Made by a program: the position numbers and the translations under genes
Part shown: positions 43,735 to 53,805 of the stretch, piece after piece
Layout of the letters: every line of letters begins with the position of its first letter
Numbering within the stretch: position 1 is the stretch's first letter
DNA from: Mycobacterium montefiorense
GTDB taxonomy: Bacteria; Actinomycetota; Actinomycetes; Mycobacteriales; Mycobacteriaceae
DNA length: 64,000 nucleotides
NCBI RefSeq assembly: GCF_003112775.1
Contig: NZ_BFCH01000018.1
Coordinates: 734,362-798,361, forward strand
Direction of reading: 5' to 3'
The notes under the pieces: generated by a model
What the model was told of the DNA's origin: nothing
Database searches by the model: none
Seen by the model: only the letters and a program-made list of their open reading frames with translations

Positions 43735-43872
43735 CGAGAGTTCCAAACGTTAAGGCTTGTAAAGGTTTTGAACTCGGCGTGCGGCTAGGCCACGAAGGCG
43801 TCATACTTCTCTAATAAACAGTAAAAAATGAAACTAAGTGTCATCGGAATCATCTATCGCGAGGCAGGGTAA

Positions 43873-43995
43873 ATGAAATTCGAAAACGTCGGACTGCCAC
43901 TTTCCGGCGCACCGGAGACTAGATCGACCGAGCCCTCCACGCGACTGACGACCCGGAATGACACATTCACCATGACAGGGGGTGCGGCCCGATGA
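43873..43995 (+). CDS. Candidate 40-residue ORF coupled to eccD5
   Basis: ATG 43873, with GAGG eight bases upstream, opens 40 codons (MKFENVGLPLSGAPETRS...) whose TGA overlaps the eccD5 ATG by the ATGA arrangement. The codon composition is Thr/Pro/Gly-rich and not strongly mycobacterial. It could be a coupled small protein, a leader controlling eccD5 translation, or chance. Confidence 0.3.
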   Translation: MKFENVGLPLSGAPETRSTEPSTRLTTRNDTFTMTGGAAR

Positions 43996-45503
43996 CTGCG
44001 GTAGCTGACGCGCCACAGGCTGATCTTGAGGGAATTTCACAGCCGCGGGCAGTCGTAGTTGGCATCATGGCCGGCGAGGGTGTCCAGATTGGCGTTCTGT
44101 TGGACGCCAACGCCCCGGTGTCGGTGATGACCGACCCGCTACTGAAGGTGGTCAACAGCCGGCTGCGTGAGCTCGGCGAGACTCCGCTGGAGGCGACGGG
44201 TCGCGGTAAGTGGGCGTTGTGCCTGGTCGACGGGTCGCCGTTGCGGGCTACCCAATCGCTGACCGAGCAGGACGTCCTCGACGGTGACCGCTTATGGATC
44301 CGGTTCGTTGCCGACACCGAAAAGCGTTCGCAGGTGGTCGAGCACATTTCCACCGCGGTGTCGCAGAACCTCAGCAAGCGCTTCGCCGCGATCGACCCCG
44401 TCGTCGCAGTGCAGGTCGGCGCCTCGATGGTGGCCGCCGGCGTGGTCGTCGCATCGGTGTTGCTGGGCTGGTGGCGCTGGCATCACAACTCGTGGCTGAC
44501 ATCGATCTACGCGGCGGTCATCGCCACGATCGTGCTGGGCATTTCGACGATGCTGCTGATGCGTGCTCAAACGCAGGCCGATCGGCGCGTCGCCGATCTG
44601 ATGCTGGTGAGCAGCCTTGCGCCGTTGGCGATCGCCGCCGCCGGGGCACCGCCCGGCGGTGTCGGGTCACCCCAAGCGGTGCTGGGCTTCGGTGTCCTCA
44701 CCATTTCCTCGATACTTGCCCTTCGATTCACTGGACGCAGGTTAGCCCTGTACACCGCGCTGATCACTGTCGGTTCGGCGGCGACGATTGCGGCCCTGGC
44801 GCGGATGGTCGCGTTGACCAGCGCGGTGACGATGCTGACGACCGTCGTACTGGTCTGCGTGATGGGTTACCAGTGCGCGCCGGCCATGTCGCGTCGCTTG
44901 TCCGGCATCCGGTTGCCGGTCTTCCCGTCAGCCACCAGCCGCTGGGTGTTTGAGGCCCGGCCCGATCTGCCCACCACCGTGGTGCGCGGTGCCGGCGGGC
45001 CGCCGGTGCTGGAAGGCCCCGCTTCGGTGCGCGACGTGCTGTTGCAGGCCGAACGTGCCCGGTCGTTCCTATCGGGCCTGCTGGTCGGTTTCGGCGTGTT
45101 GATGGTGGTCTCGTTGGCGGGACTGTCAGATCCGCACACCGGGCAACGTTGGCTGCCGCTGCTACTGGCCGGCTTCAGCGCTGGGTTCCTGATGCTTCGC
45201 GGCCGCTCATACGTGGATCGCTTGCAAGCGATCACGTTGGCCGGCACGTCCGTGTTGATCGTCGGGACGGTAGTGGTGCGGTATGCGCTCGAGTTGCAGT
45301 CGCCACTCTCGGTGTCTGTCTGCGTGGGAATCTTGGTGCTGCTGCCGGCGGCGGGCCTGGTGTCCGCGGCCGTCGTGCCGAACAGCATCTACAGCCCGCT
45401 GTTCCGCAAGTTTGTGGAATGGATTGAGTACGTCTGCCTGATGCCCATCTTCCCGCTGGCATTGTGGTTGATGAATGTCTATGCAGCGATCCGGTACCGG
45501 TAA
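43992..45503 (+). CDS. eccD5: ESX-5 membrane channel protein EccD5
   Basis: 503 residues, as I recall for M. tuberculosis. A ubiquitin-like cytoplasmic domain (residues about 1-115; GEGVQIGVLLDANAPVSVMT, SLTEQDVLDGDRLWIRF) is followed by about eleven membrane helices starting near residue 140. It ends [20 protein letters not shown]. Two EccD copies form the lipid-filled barrel of each pore protomer. The last 23 bp overlap mycP5. Confidence 0.96.
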   Translation: MTAVADAPQADLEGISQPRAVVVGIMAGEGVQIGVLLDANAPVSVMTDPLLKVVNSRLRELGETPLEATGRGKWALCLVDGSPLRATQSLTEQDVLDGDRLWIRFVADTEKRSQVVEHISTAVSQNLSKRFAAIDPVVAVQVGASMVAAGVVVASVLLGWWRWHHNSWLTSIYAAVIATIVLGISTMLLMRAQTQADRRVADLMLVSSLAPLAIAAAGAPPGGVGSPQAVLGFGVLTISSILALRFTGRRLALYTALITVGSAATIAALARMVALTSAVTMLTTVVLVCVMGYQCAPAMSRRLSGIRLPVFPSATSRWVFEARPDLPTTVVRGAGGPPVLEGPASVRDVLLQAERARSFLSGLLVGFGVLMVVSLAGLSDPHTGQRWLPLLLAGFSAGFLMLRGRSYVDRLQAITLAGTSVLIVGTVVVRYALELQSPLSVSVCVGILVLLPAAGLVSAAVVPNSIYSPLFRKFVEWIEYVCLMPIFPLALWLMNVYAAIRYR

Positions 45504-47364
45504 CGGCAAGGTGTGGCGTAATCGCGCATCGAGTGCGGCTATCGCCGCACTCTTGCTGACGTCGGGTTCACTAGCCGGCTTACCGCCCGCCTACGCGATA
45601 TCGCCGCCGACGATCGATCCGGCGGCGGTACCGCCGGACGGTCCGCCGGGGCCACCGGCACCGATGAAGCAGAACTCGTACTGCACCGAAGTCGGGGTGC
45701 TGCCCGGCACCGATTTCAAGCTGCAGCCGAAGTACATGGAAATGCTGAATCTGCAGGAGGCATGGCAGTTCGGCCGCGGCGCCGGGATCAAGGTCGCCGT
45801 CATCGACACCGGTGTGAGTCCGCACCCCAGGTTTCCGCATCTGATTCCCGGCGGGGACTACATCATGGGCGGCGACGGGCTGTCCGACTGCGACGCCCAC
45901 GGCACCATCGTGGCATCGATGATCGGCGCGGCACCGGCGAACGGCGCGCCACCGCCACCGGTGGCGGGACCGCGCAAGCCGGTGACTATTCCCACCACCG
46001 AGCCACCGCCGAAAGCGCCGCCGCCCCAGACCGTGACCCTGTCACCGTTACCCCAGACCGTGACGATGGTTCCGGCCACGCCGCCATCCGAGGAAGGCCC
46101 GCCGCCGCCATGGGCACCGCAGCCACCACCACCGCCGCCACCGGCCGCACCGGCGCCGGCATCACCCTCACAGGCTCCGCCGGCTCAGGGACCACCACCG
46201 CCACCCGCGCCAGCTGCGCCGCCGGCCCCCGGAGCCGCTAACCACGGCGGCGGCACCGTGACGATCCCGAGCTACTCCGGTGGCGCACAGACGGTACAGG
46301 TCGGCAATCCGCGCCCGCTGGCGCCGACGCCGACACCCGCACCGCCTCCTGCACCACCAGCGCCGCCTGGGCGCACAGGGCCCGATGCCTACAGCGGCAT
46401 TGCCCCCGACGTCGACATCATCGCGATTCGCCAGTCCAGCCAGGCCTTCGGCCTCAAGGACGCCTACACCGGCGATGAGGACCCGCAGACCTCGGCCAAG
46501 ATCTCCGGCGTCGAGACGATGGCACGCGCAATCGTGCACGCCGCCAACATGGGCGCCTCGGTGATCAACATCTCCGACGTGACCTGCATGAGTGCACGCA
46601 ACGTCATCGACCAGCGTGCACTGGGAGCGGCAGTCCGGTATGCGGCGGTCGACAGGAACGCCGTGATCGTGGCTGCGGCCGGCGACACCAGCAAGAAGGA
46701 CTGCAAGCAGAACCCGATCTTCGATCCGTTGAAGCCCAAAGACCCGCGCGATTGGAACGCCGTCACCACGGTGGTGACGCCCTCCTGGTTCAGCGACTAC
46801 GTCTTGACCGTCGGTGCGGTGGATTCGGAGGGGCACGCGCAGACCCAGGGCAGTCAAGGGCAGGGTCCGTCGAGCGTCGCCGGTCCGTGGGTCGGGATCG
46901 CCGCTCCTGGAAGCGACGTCATTGGGCTGTCGCCCCGCGACGACGGCCTGATCAACGCGATTGACGGGCCGGACAACTCGTTGCTGGTCCCCAGCGGCAC
47001 CAGCTTCTCGGCCGCGATCGTGTCCGGGGTGGCGGCACTCGTTCGTGCCAAGTACCCACAGCTGTCCGCATACCAAGTGATCAACCGGTTGGAGCGCTCC
47101 GCACGGGCACCTGCCCGCGGCATCGACAACCAGCTCGGTTACGGCGTCGTCGACCCGGTAGCAGCACTGACCTGGGACATTCCCGACGGGCCGCTGAAGC
47201 CGCCACAGCAACTGTCGATACCGTTGAACGTGCCCAAACCGCCCGCGCACCGCGACATGCTGCCGGTGTGGGTGGCGGCCGGGGGATTGACCGGGGCACT
47301 CCTGATAGGCGGCGCAGTATTTGGTATCGCGACGTTGATGAAGCGCCGCAAGCAGCAACAATAA
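45481..47364 (+). CDS. mycP5: ESX-5 subtilisin-like protease mycosin MycP5
   Basis: 627 residues from ATG 45481 (MQRSGTG; ATG 45475 is also possible), inside the end of eccD5. A signal peptide ([17 protein letters not shown]) leads to the S8 protease domain: Asp in VAVIDTGVS (about 108), His in DCDAHGT (about 138), Ser in [11 protein letters not shown] (about 506). A proline-rich loop, roughly residues 155-300, interrupts the domain and is longer than in M. tuberculosis MycP5 (585 residues by recall). One membrane helix lies near the C-terminus ([20 protein letters not shown]). MycP caps and stabilises the ESX membrane complex. Confidence 0.96.
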   Translation: MQRSGTGNGKVWRNRASSAAIAALLLTSGSLAGLPPAYAISPPTIDPAAVPPDGPPGPPAPMKQNSYCTEVGVLPGTDFKLQPKYMEMLNLQEAWQFGRGAGIKVAVIDTGVSPHPRFPHLIPGGDYIMGGDGLSDCDAHGTIVASMIGAAPANGAPPPPVAGPRKPVTIPTTEPPPKAPPPQTVTLSPLPQTVTMVPATPPSEEGPPPPWAPQPPPPPPPAAPAPASPSQAPPAQGPPPPPAPAAPPAPGAANHGGGTVTIPSYSGGAQTVQVGNPRPLAPTPTPAPPPAPPAPPGRTGPDAYSGIAPDVDIIAIRQSSQAFGLKDAYTGDEDPQTSAKISGVETMARAIVHAANMGASVINISDVTCMSARNVIDQRALGAAVRYAAVDRNAVIVAAAGDTSKKDCKQNPIFDPLKPKDPRDWNAVTTVVTPSWFSDYVLTVGAVDSEGHAQTQGSQGQGPSSVAGPWVGIAAPGSDVIGLSPRDDGLINAIDGPDNSLLVPSGTSFSAAIVSGVAALVRAKYPQLSAYQVINRLERSARAPARGIDNQLGYGVVDPVAALTWDIPDGPLKPPQQLSIPLNVPKPPAHRDMLPVWVAAGGLTGALLIGGAVFGIATLMKRRKQQQ

Positions 47365-47383
47365 GGGCGGAGCAGCAAAAGCA

Positions 47384-48580
47384 ATGAAGGCTCAGCGCAG
47401 GTTCGGATTGTCTTTGTCGTGGGCGCGAGTCACGGTGGTGTTCCTGGTCGTCGTCGCGATCCTGTTGGTCGCCAGTCACTGCCCCGACTCTTGGCAGGGC
47501 ACCCACCACATCGCTTGGTGGGTGGGGGTCGGCATCTCGGCCATCATCACGCTGCTGTCGCTGGTCACCCATCACGGCCTCACCGTGACTTCCGGTTTGG
47601 CCGGATGGCTGTGGGACTGGTCCGCCGACCCAGGCACCACGCTGGCCGCAGGGTGCACCCCCGCGCTTGACTACCAGCGCCGATTCGGGCGCGACAAGGT
47701 CGGTGTGCGCGAGTATGACGGTCGCCTGGTCACCGTGATCGCGCTGGATGGCGATGACGACGCAGCAGCGCGGCACCGCCAGCGCAGTGCACCGCCGGCC
47801 AGCATCCTGGTCCGCTCAGTCGCCACCGGGCTACGCCAGTTCGACGTCCATCTCGACGGCATCGACATCGTTTCGGTGCAGATGCGCCGCGGCGGCAATG
47901 CCGCCGAGTTGTCCAAGCTCGACAAGTTGGGTCCCGAAGAGTGGGGGCTGGTCAGCGAGCAGCCCGCCTCCTACGTACGCCGCACCTGGCTGGTGCTGCG
48001 GATGAACCCGCAGTCCAACGTCGCCGCGGTCGCGGCTCGCGATTCGCTGGCTTCCACGCTGGTCGCGGCCACCGAGCGGCTGGTCCAGGATCTCGAAGCA
48101 CCGGGGTGTGCGCCCCGGCCGTTGACCTCCGAGGAAATCGCCGAGGTGGACAGCGCTGTGCTCGCAGACCTGGAGCCGACCTGGAGCCGGCCGGGCTGGC
48201 GCTATCTCAAGCACTTCAACGGTTTCGCGACCAGCTTCTGGTTGACGCCGTCGGACATCACCACCGAGACGCTCGAGGAGCTGTGGCTGCCCGACGCCGA
48301 GGCGACGGTGGTGACTATCCAGCTCACCGCTGACGACGGTCGACCCGAGGTGTCAGGCTGGGTTCGCTATCACAGCGACAGCCGGTTGCCCAGGGGAGTG
48401 TCGTCCGGACTCAACCGGCTTACCGGCCGCCAGCTGGCCGCGGTGCGTGCCAGCCTGCCTGCTCCGACGACGCGTCCGTTGCTGGTCGTACCCACCCGGG
48501 GGCTGCTCGAGGACGATGATCTAGTGCTTCAGGTAGGCCAGGTGCGGGAGGACGCTGAGCGCTTGCTCGCGGATCAATGA
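47384..48580 (+). CDS. eccE5: ESX-5 membrane protein EccE5
   Basis: 398 residues, two N-terminal membrane helices ([39 protein letters not shown]) and a cytoplasmic domain with SWQGTHH and [20 protein letters not shown]. EccE lies at the periphery of the EccB-C-D-E complex. It follows mycP5 by 19 bp and overlaps eccA5 by 4 bp. Confidence 0.95.
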   Translation: MKAQRRFGLSLSWARVTVVFLVVVAILLVASHCPDSWQGTHHIAWWVGVGISAIITLLSLVTHHGLTVTSGLAGWLWDWSADPGTTLAAGCTPALDYQRRFGRDKVGVREYDGRLVTVIALDGDDDAAARHRQRSAPPASILVRSVATGLRQFDVHLDGIDIVSVQMRRGGNAAELSKLDKLGPEEWGLVSEQPASYVRRTWLVLRMNPQSNVAAVAARDSLASTLVAATERLVQDLEAPGCAPRPLTSEEIAEVDSAVLADLEPTWSRPGWRYLKHFNGFATSFWLTPSDITTETLEELWLPDAEATVVTIQLTADDGRPEVSGWVRYHSDSRLPRGVSSGLNRLTGRQLAAVRASLPAPTTRPLLVVPTRGLLEDDDLVLQVGQVREDAERLLADQ

Positions 48581-50409
48581 GCCGCCCGCAATCAGTGGCG
48601 GAGGACGCCCGTAACGCGATGATCGCCGGTCTGTTGGCGTCGGGGATCTCCGTCAATGGACTGCAGCCCAGCCACAACCCGCAGGTGGCGCTGCGAATGT
48701 TCACCACGGCCAGCGCGCTCGACCCGGCGATGTGCGACGCGTGGCTGGCGCGATTGCTGGCGGGCGACCAAAGCGTCGAGGTGCTGGCCGGAGCCTGGAC
48801 GGCGGTCGCCACGTTTGGGTGGGAAATCCGTCGGCTCGGCGTCACGGAATTGCAGTTTCACCCCGACGTCTCTGATGGTTTGTTTCTGAAGCTGGCAGTC
48901 ATCAGCGTCGAGTCGCTCACGTGTGCCTACGCCGCGGTACTCGCCGAGGCGAAGCGCTACGAAGAAGCCGCCAAATTGCTCGATCGAGTCGAACCTCGCC
49001 AACCCATCGATGAAGAGCTCATCGCTTACGTGCGAGGCATTGTCTACTTTCGCACCGGACGATGGCCGGACGTGCTCACCCAATTCCCCGAGGGGAAGAT
49101 CTGGCGCAACCCGGAGCTGAAGGCCGCCGGTGCGGCCATGGCAACCACGGCGCTGGCGTCGCTCGGGGTCTTCGAAGAGGCGGTACGGCGCAGCCAGGAC
49201 GCGATCGAAGCAGATCGGGTGCCGGGCGCGGCCAATGTCGCCTTGTATACCCAGGGCATGTGCCTGCGGCACCTCGGTCGCGAAGAAGAGGCCATTGAGG
49301 TTCTGCGCCGGGTCTATTCGCGAGATCCGAAGTTCACTCCAGCTCGCGAAGCCCTGGACAATCCCAACTACCAGTTGGTGCTGACCGACCCGGAAACCAT
49401 CGAGGCGCGAACGGACCCGTGGGATCCGAACAGCGCTCCGACTCGGGCCGAGACGGAGGCCGCTCGCCACGCTGAGGAGGCCGCAAGATACCTGGCCGAG
49501 GGCGATGCGGAGCTCAACGCGATGTTGGGCATGGAAAAGGCCAAACGGGAAATCAAACTCATCAAGTCCACGACAAAGGTGAATCTGGCCCGCGCCAAGA
49601 TGGGATTGCCCGTGCCGGTGACCTCCCGTCACACCTTGCTGCTGGGCCCGCCTGGAACCGGAAAGACCTCGGTGGCACGCGCTTTCAGCAAGCAGCTGTG
49701 CGGACTAACGGTGCTGCGCAAGCCGCTCGTGGTGGAGACCAGCCGCACCAAGCTGCTGGGCCGCTACATGGCCGACGCGGAGAAGAACACCGAGGAGATG
49801 CTCGAGGGCGCCCTGGGTGCGGCGGTGTTCTTCGACGAGATGCACACCTTGCACGAAAAGGGATATCAAACGGGCGACCCGTACGGGAACGCGATCATCA
49901 ACACCTTGCTGTTGTACATGGAGAATCATCGCGACGAGCTGGTGGTTTTCGGTGCCGGTTACGCCAAAGCCATGGATAAGATGCTCGAGGTGAATCAGGG
50001 TCTGCGACGGCGCTTTTCGACCGTGATCGAGTTCTTCAGCTACACGCCCGATGAGCTGGTCGCGCTGACCCGATTGATGGGCCAGGAGAACGAAGACGTC
50101 ATCACCGAAGAATGCGCTCACGCCCTCTTGCCGTCTTACACCAAGTTCTACCTCGACGAGAACTATTCGGACGACGGGGATCTGATTCGCGGCATCGATA
50201 CGCTCGGCAATGCCGGCTTCGTGCGAAATGTGGTGGAGAAAGCCCGCGACCATCGGAGTTTCCGTCTCGACGATGAGGACCTCGACGCGGTACTGGCCAG
50301 CGACATTACCGAATTCAGCGAGCTTCAACTGCTCCGATTCAAGGAGCTGAGCGGTGAAGACTTGCTTGAGGGTCTCAGTGCGGCAGTCGCCGAGAAGAAG
50401 TCGGACTAG
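48577..50409 (+). CDS. eccA5: ESX-5 cytosolic AAA+ ATPase EccA5
   Basis: 610 residues. The N-terminal TPR-like half (1 to about 280) has helical pairs such as [14 protein letters not shown]. The C-terminal CbxX/CfqX AAA+ domain has Walker [10 protein letters not shown] near residue 357 and Walker [12 protein letters not shown], with the sensor/Arg segment [12 protein letters not shown]. EccA5 is thought to act with EspG5 in PE/PPE handling. It is the last gene of the core ESX-5 locus. Confidence 0.96.
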   Translation: MSRPQSVAEDARNAMIAGLLASGISVNGLQPSHNPQVALRMFTTASALDPAMCDAWLARLLAGDQSVEVLAGAWTAVATFGWEIRRLGVTELQFHPDVSDGLFLKLAVISVESLTCAYAAVLAEAKRYEEAAKLLDRVEPRQPIDEELIAYVRGIVYFRTGRWPDVLTQFPEGKIWRNPELKAAGAAMATTALASLGVFEEAVRRSQDAIEADRVPGAANVALYTQGMCLRHLGREEEAIEVLRRVYSRDPKFTPAREALDNPNYQLVLTDPETIEARTDPWDPNSAPTRAETEAARHAEEAARYLAEGDAELNAMLGMEKAKREIKLIKSTTKVNLARAKMGLPVPVTSRHTLLLGPPGTGKTSVARAFSKQLCGLTVLRKPLVVETSRTKLLGRYMADAEKNTEEMLEGALGAAVFFDEMHTLHEKGYQTGDPYGNAIINTLLLYMENHRDELVVFGAGYAKAMDKMLEVNQGLRRRFSTVIEFFSYTPDELVALTRLMGQENEDVITEECAHALLPSYTKFYLDENYSDDGDLIRGIDTLGNAGFVRNVVEKARDHRSFRLDDEDLDAVLASDITEFSELQLLRFKELSGEDLLEGLSAAVAEKKSD

Positions 50410-50532
50410 CGTTCTCCCGCTCAGCAGTCGTAGTGCGGCCGACGGCATGCGCGTGGCTGCGGAGTGAATTGTTGCAAACGCCTCGCAGCTAACTTGACTC
50501 GTCCTGTGTTGAATACCACGATGGCCTGTGCA

Positions 50533-50704
50533 GCACCTCGTTAGGTGAGGCTTCCATTACGGATATAGGCCACTGACCTCAAACGTCGAAAGACGCCCAG
50601 GGTCAGGACAGCTCTTCCCGGATTAAGGGTTGAGCCCAAGTGGCTTCTGGCTTTGGGTCGGCCAGATACGCAGTGTGGTGCCGAAGCTCTGATGAGAGGG
50701 GTGC
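50533..50704 (+). promoter_or_regulatory. M-box (ykoK-type) Mg2+ riboswitch aptamer
   Basis: The region carries the conserved M-box core in order: GTTAGGTGAGGCTTCC (50540 on), GGATATAGGCCACTGACC, GTCGAAAGACGCC, GGGTTGAGCCCAAGTGG and the closing GAAGCTCTGATGAGAGG. GCACC at 50533 can pair with GGTGC ending at 50704 to close P1. In M. tuberculosis an M-box precedes PE20 and the operon that includes mgtC. Here it lies just after eccA5 and precedes a collapsed PE ORF, two PPE genes and a DUF732 gene. M-boxes normally reduce downstream expression at high Mg2+. The rest of 50410-50532 shows TTGACT (50494-50499) but no convincing -10. Confidence 0.85.
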
Positions 50705-50707
50705 CGG

Positions 50708-50788
50708 ATCCGGCGATTCAGCCGGATGTCCTCACCTCTTCGTGCAGAATGAAGGCATCTTGGTGTGCCCTGGCGTTGAGGAGGTGAG
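50708..50788 (+). promoter_or_regulatory. Candidate expression platform of the M-box
   Basis: ATCCGGC (50708-50714), loop GATTCA, GCCGGAT (50721-50727) is a perfect stem right after the aptamer. CCTCACCT (50730-50737) is complementary both to AGGTGAGG in the aptamer core (50543-50550) and, shifted one base, to GAGGTGAG (50781-50788). These pairings exclude each other, as expected for a switch. A 12-codon ORF (MKASWCALALRR, 50749-50787) lies within it and could add translational or Rho-dependent control. Confidence 0.5.
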
Positions 50789-50967
50789 AGCGAAATTAGT
50801 CCCGGTGATAGTCCCAATTCTCGATCGATGATGTTTCGTTCGAGCCGATGCTGGCGCCGCTTTTGCCTAGCGGCCGCACCGAGCCAACCATACCCACGTT
50901 GCGGAATCGGTGTATGTCCTAGCTAATGTCGCGCCGCCGGCTCACCCTTTCCAAAAGGAGAACTCCG

Positions 50968-51045
50968 ATGACCTTTGTCAACGTGGTGACCAATGCCGGT
51001 TCGCATGTGGCCACCGAGGCAGCCGACGCAGCCGTGACCTGTTAG
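50968..51045 (+). pseudogene. Collapsed PE gene remnant (25 codons)
   Basis: ATG 50968, with AAAGGAG upstream, opens MTFVNVVTNAGSHVATEAADAAVTC and a TAG. The first residues resemble the PE start MSFVTTQP. The last 17 match the PE end, AGSYAATEAANAAATG as in the PE protein at 56072, including a His for Tyr change in the export motif. About 75 internal codons are gone, so this is a PE gene reduced by an internal deletion. It sits 15 bp before a PPE gene, the usual place for a PE partner. Confidence 0.75.
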
Positions 51046-51060
51046 CGCCGAGGGGGAATC

Positions 51061-52257
51061 ATGCTGGATTTTGCGGCGTTACCGCCGGAAGTTAACTCGA
51101 CCAGAATGTATTCTGGTCCGGGGTCTGCGCCGCTGTTGGCGGCGGCCACTGCGTGGAGCACGTTGGGCGCTGAAATGCGTTCTGCGGCAACTGCTTACGA
51201 CGCGGTGCTGAGGGAGTTGATCAGTGCGGGCTGGTATGGTCCGTCGTCGGCGTCGATGCTGGCGGCGGCGGCTCCGTATCTTACGTGGCTGAATACCACT
51301 GCGGGGCAGGCCGAGCAGACCGGCATGCAGGCCAGTGCGGCGGCGACGGCTTTTGAAGCCGCATATGCGATGACGGTGCCCCCGCCGGTTGTTGCGGCCA
51401 ACCGCACGCTGTTGCTGAATTTGGTGGCCTCCAACATTGTTGGGCAGAACTCCCCGGCGATCGCGGCGACTGACGCCGAGTACGCCGAGATGTGGGCTCA
51501 GGATGCTTCGGCGATGACCGGCTATAGCAGTGCCTCGAGCTCTGCGGCGCAGATAACGCCGTTCACCTCGCCGCAGTCCAACACCACACCTGACGGGGTA
51601 GCCGGACAAAACGAGGCAGTCAATCAGGCGGTGAATTCGGCGGCCGGCAACGCGCAGTCGCTGATGTCCGGTGACACGTTCTCTGCCCTCGATGTGGATC
51701 CTGCTGCCGCGCCCCAGGGGTCGATTATTGATTACTGGACGGGCTTCTTCGATGGGACCAACAACACGGCCTTGGGAAACTTCCTCAACAGTAACTTCTT
51801 CGCCAACTCGATCCTCAACGGCACGATTGCCGGCGGACCGTTCAACCCGCAAACCATCATTGGAACGGCAATCGGCGCTATGGGCACGCGTGCCACGGTG
51901 CTATCGGGCCTGGGGGACTTCGCCCTGAACGCGGACGGTCCCGGGTTCGCCGCCCTGGCATCCAGCACGGTCCCGTCGGCGGGTCTGACGTCGGCAACTG
52001 CTGGGGTGGGCAATGCGCATTTGGTGGGTTCGATGTCGGTGCCGCAGAGCTGGAGTAACGCGGCCAACATCAGTGCCGGTCAGGGGCCGGCCCCAGTCAC
52101 TGGCCTCAGTGATATCGGGTCCTCCGGGGCACCGGCGGCGGGCGGGCCTGGCGGTGTGGCAGGGCCACTGGGTGGGACCGGTAAGAGGCTGCGCCGCGCG
52201 ATTCCCCGGTATGGGTTTCGGCCGGTCGTTATGCCACGTCCGCCGGCTGCTGGATAA
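51061..52257 (+). CDS. PPE family protein, SVP subfamily
   Basis: 398 residues from ATG 51061 (GAGGGGG upstream). It begins [19 protein letters not shown], has GWYGPSSASM at the WxG turn, SMSVPQSW as SVP motif and ends YGFRPVVMPRPPAAG. It is the first full gene after the M-box, so low Mg2+ may raise it. Its natural PE partner seems to have been lost (remnant just upstream), so it may borrow another PE protein or be poorly exported. Confidence 0.92.
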   Translation: MLDFAALPPEVNSTRMYSGPGSAPLLAAATAWSTLGAEMRSAATAYDAVLRELISAGWYGPSSASMLAAAAPYLTWLNTTAGQAEQTGMQASAAATAFEAAYAMTVPPPVVAANRTLLLNLVASNIVGQNSPAIAATDAEYAEMWAQDASAMTGYSSASSSAAQITPFTSPQSNTTPDGVAGQNEAVNQAVNSAAGNAQSLMSGDTFSALDVDPAAAPQGSIIDYWTGFFDGTNNTALGNFLNSNFFANSILNGTIAGGPFNPQTIIGTAIGAMGTRATVLSGLGDFALNADGPGFAALASSTVPSAGLTSATAGVGNAHLVGSMSVPQSWSNAANISAGQGPAPVTGLSDIGSSGAPAAGGPGGVAGPLGGTGKRLRRAIPRYGFRPVVMPRPPAAG

Positions 52258-52278
52258 CAGACTTCAGGAGGAGATGTC

Positions 52279-53472
52279 ATGCTGAATTTTGGGGCGTTAC
52301 CGCCAGAAGTCAACTCGGCCAAGATGTATATCGGTGCGGGATCGGGGTCGATGCTGGCCGCGGCTGCTGCCTGGAATGCGATAGCTACTGAGATGCGTTC
52401 GGCGGCAACTACTTACGAGTCAGTGATCAAGTCCTTGGTCAGTGAGGGCTGGCTGGGCCCGGCGTCGGCGAGGATGGCGGCCGCGCTCGAACCGTATCTG
52501 GCGTGGATGAGCACCACCGCCGCCCAGGCGGAGCAGGCCGGTGCTGGGGCTAACGCCGCCGCGGCCGCGTACGAGGCCGCGTTTGCTGCGACGGTGCCTC
52601 CGCCGCTCGTCACGGCCAATCGCACCCTGCTGGCGAATCTGGTGTCGAGCAACATCATTGGCCAAAATTCCGGCGCGATCGCGGCCACCGAGGCCCAATA
52701 CGGCGAGATGTGGGCTCAAGATGCCTCGGCGATGACCACCTACACCGCCTCCTCGCGCGCAGCGACCCAAATGACGCCGTTTAGCCAACCGCAATCCGAC
52801 ACCACCCCGGACGGAGCGGAGCAGCAAGCCGACGCAGTTGCCCAGGCATTTGGCGGCGATCCGACCTCGCTTGCCGCCGCGGCAGGGGACAACATATTTA
52901 CGCCCGGCTCGGGTTCCGACACCACCGGCCTCTCCGGGTTTCTGAACATGTTGAGCAATTCCAACCAGAATCTGCTGGGGGCCTTCCTCAACAACAACAG
53001 CGTGTCCGGCCTGTCAAACGCCTTCACCACCAACGGCATTCTGAACCCGACGACCTTCGTCGATTCACAGGTGGCGCTCAACGGCCTCAGTGCCATAGGT
53101 GCGACCACGTCAGGATTGGAGGATCTGGCTGCCGGCCTGGGTAGTGCCGGGCTGGCCTCATCGACGAGCCTGACCGGCGCGGCAGCCACCGCGGCAGTCG
53201 GACAGGCCAGCCTGGTGGGGGCCTTGTCGGTGCCGCCGACCTGGGCCGGTACCGGAGCAACCGTGTCCACCGTTGCGGCGACGACTCAGGTCGGCGCTGG
53301 GGCGTACCACAGCTTTGGTGCGGCCACCCCGATGGTGATGGAAGAGGCCGGAGCAGTGGGCATGCCCGGAGTGCCGCTGGCGGGCATTCCCGGTTCGCAC
53401 GAGGACGAGTTCGCCGACCCGATCTACGGGTTCCGCCCCCGCGTCATCGGACGCCCGCCCGCCGCCGGTTAA
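52279..53472 (+). CDS. PPE family protein, SVP subfamily
   Basis: 397 residues from ATG 52279 with AGGAGGAG upstream. The PPE domain starts [19 protein letters not shown]; the WxG turn is [10 protein letters not shown] and the SVP motif GALSVPPTW. It ends [15 protein letters not shown]. The central region is Asn/Leu-rich ([20 protein letters not shown]). It follows the previous PPE gene by 21 bp and is followed 6 bp later by a DUF732 gene, so all three are probably on the M-box transcript. Confidence 0.92.
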   Translation: MLNFGALPPEVNSAKMYIGAGSGSMLAAAAAWNAIATEMRSAATTYESVIKSLVSEGWLGPASARMAAALEPYLAWMSTTAAQAEQAGAGANAAAAAYEAAFAATVPPPLVTANRTLLANLVSSNIIGQNSGAIAATEAQYGEMWAQDASAMTTYTASSRAATQMTPFSQPQSDTTPDGAEQQADAVAQAFGGDPTSLAAAAGDNIFTPGSGSDTTGLSGFLNMLSNSNQNLLGAFLNNNSVSGLSNAFTTNGILNPTTFVDSQVALNGLSAIGATTSGLEDLAAGLGSAGLASSTSLTGAAATAAVGQASLVGALSVPPTWAGTGATVSTVAATTQVGAGAYHSFGAATPMVMEEAGAVGMPGVPLAGIPGSHEDEFADPIYGFRPRVIGRPPAAG

Positions 53473-53478
53473 TCACAG

Positions 53479-53805
53479 ATGAGAGTCCTATCGCTACTGA
53501 CCGGCACCGTCGTCATGGTCGGCTTGGCCGCTCCTGCTCACGCCGATCCGGGTGACGACGCGTTCCTCGCTGCGCTTACGCAGGCAGGGATCAGCTATCA
53601 AAACCCGGACCGCGCGATCAAGGCGGGCCAAAAAGTGTGCGACCTGGCCAACTCCGGGACGTCACAGCTCGACATCATCCGGGACATTCGAGACCTCAAC
53701 CCGGCATTCTCGATGGCCAAGGCCGCCAAGTTCGCCCAAGCCGCCGCCAACGCCTACTGCCCCGAACTCCTCGACACCAGTAGCGATACCGGGGGCGGCA
53801 ACTAA
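53479..53805 (+). CDS. Secreted DUF732 protein
   Basis: 108 residues with a signal peptide (VLSLLTGTVVMVGLAAPAHA, cut near residue 22). The DUF732 domain follows: FLAALTQAGISYQNPDRAIK, VCDLANSG and AANAYCPELL; two cysteines probably form a disulfide. Function unknown. It resembles the DUF732 protein at 57788 (Rv1810-like), and both follow a PPE gene directly. The Mg2+ riboswitch upstream suggests a role in low-magnesium or phagosomal conditions. Confidence 0.88.
   Translation: MRVLSLLTGTVVMVGLAAPAHADPGDDAFLAALTQAGISYQNPDRAIKAGQKVCDLANSGTSQLDIIRDIRDLNPAFSMAKAAKFAQAAANAYCPELLDTSSDTGGGN

Noticed and set aside
46090..46380. CCG/CCA-rich repeats as a mobile or CRISPR-like array
   Set aside because: They encode the proline-rich loop of MycP5 and have no regular spacer structure.
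46168..47361. Leftward ORF of 397 codons inside mycP5
   Set aside because: Antisense to the protease; no ribosome site and a low-complexity Arg/His/Gly product.
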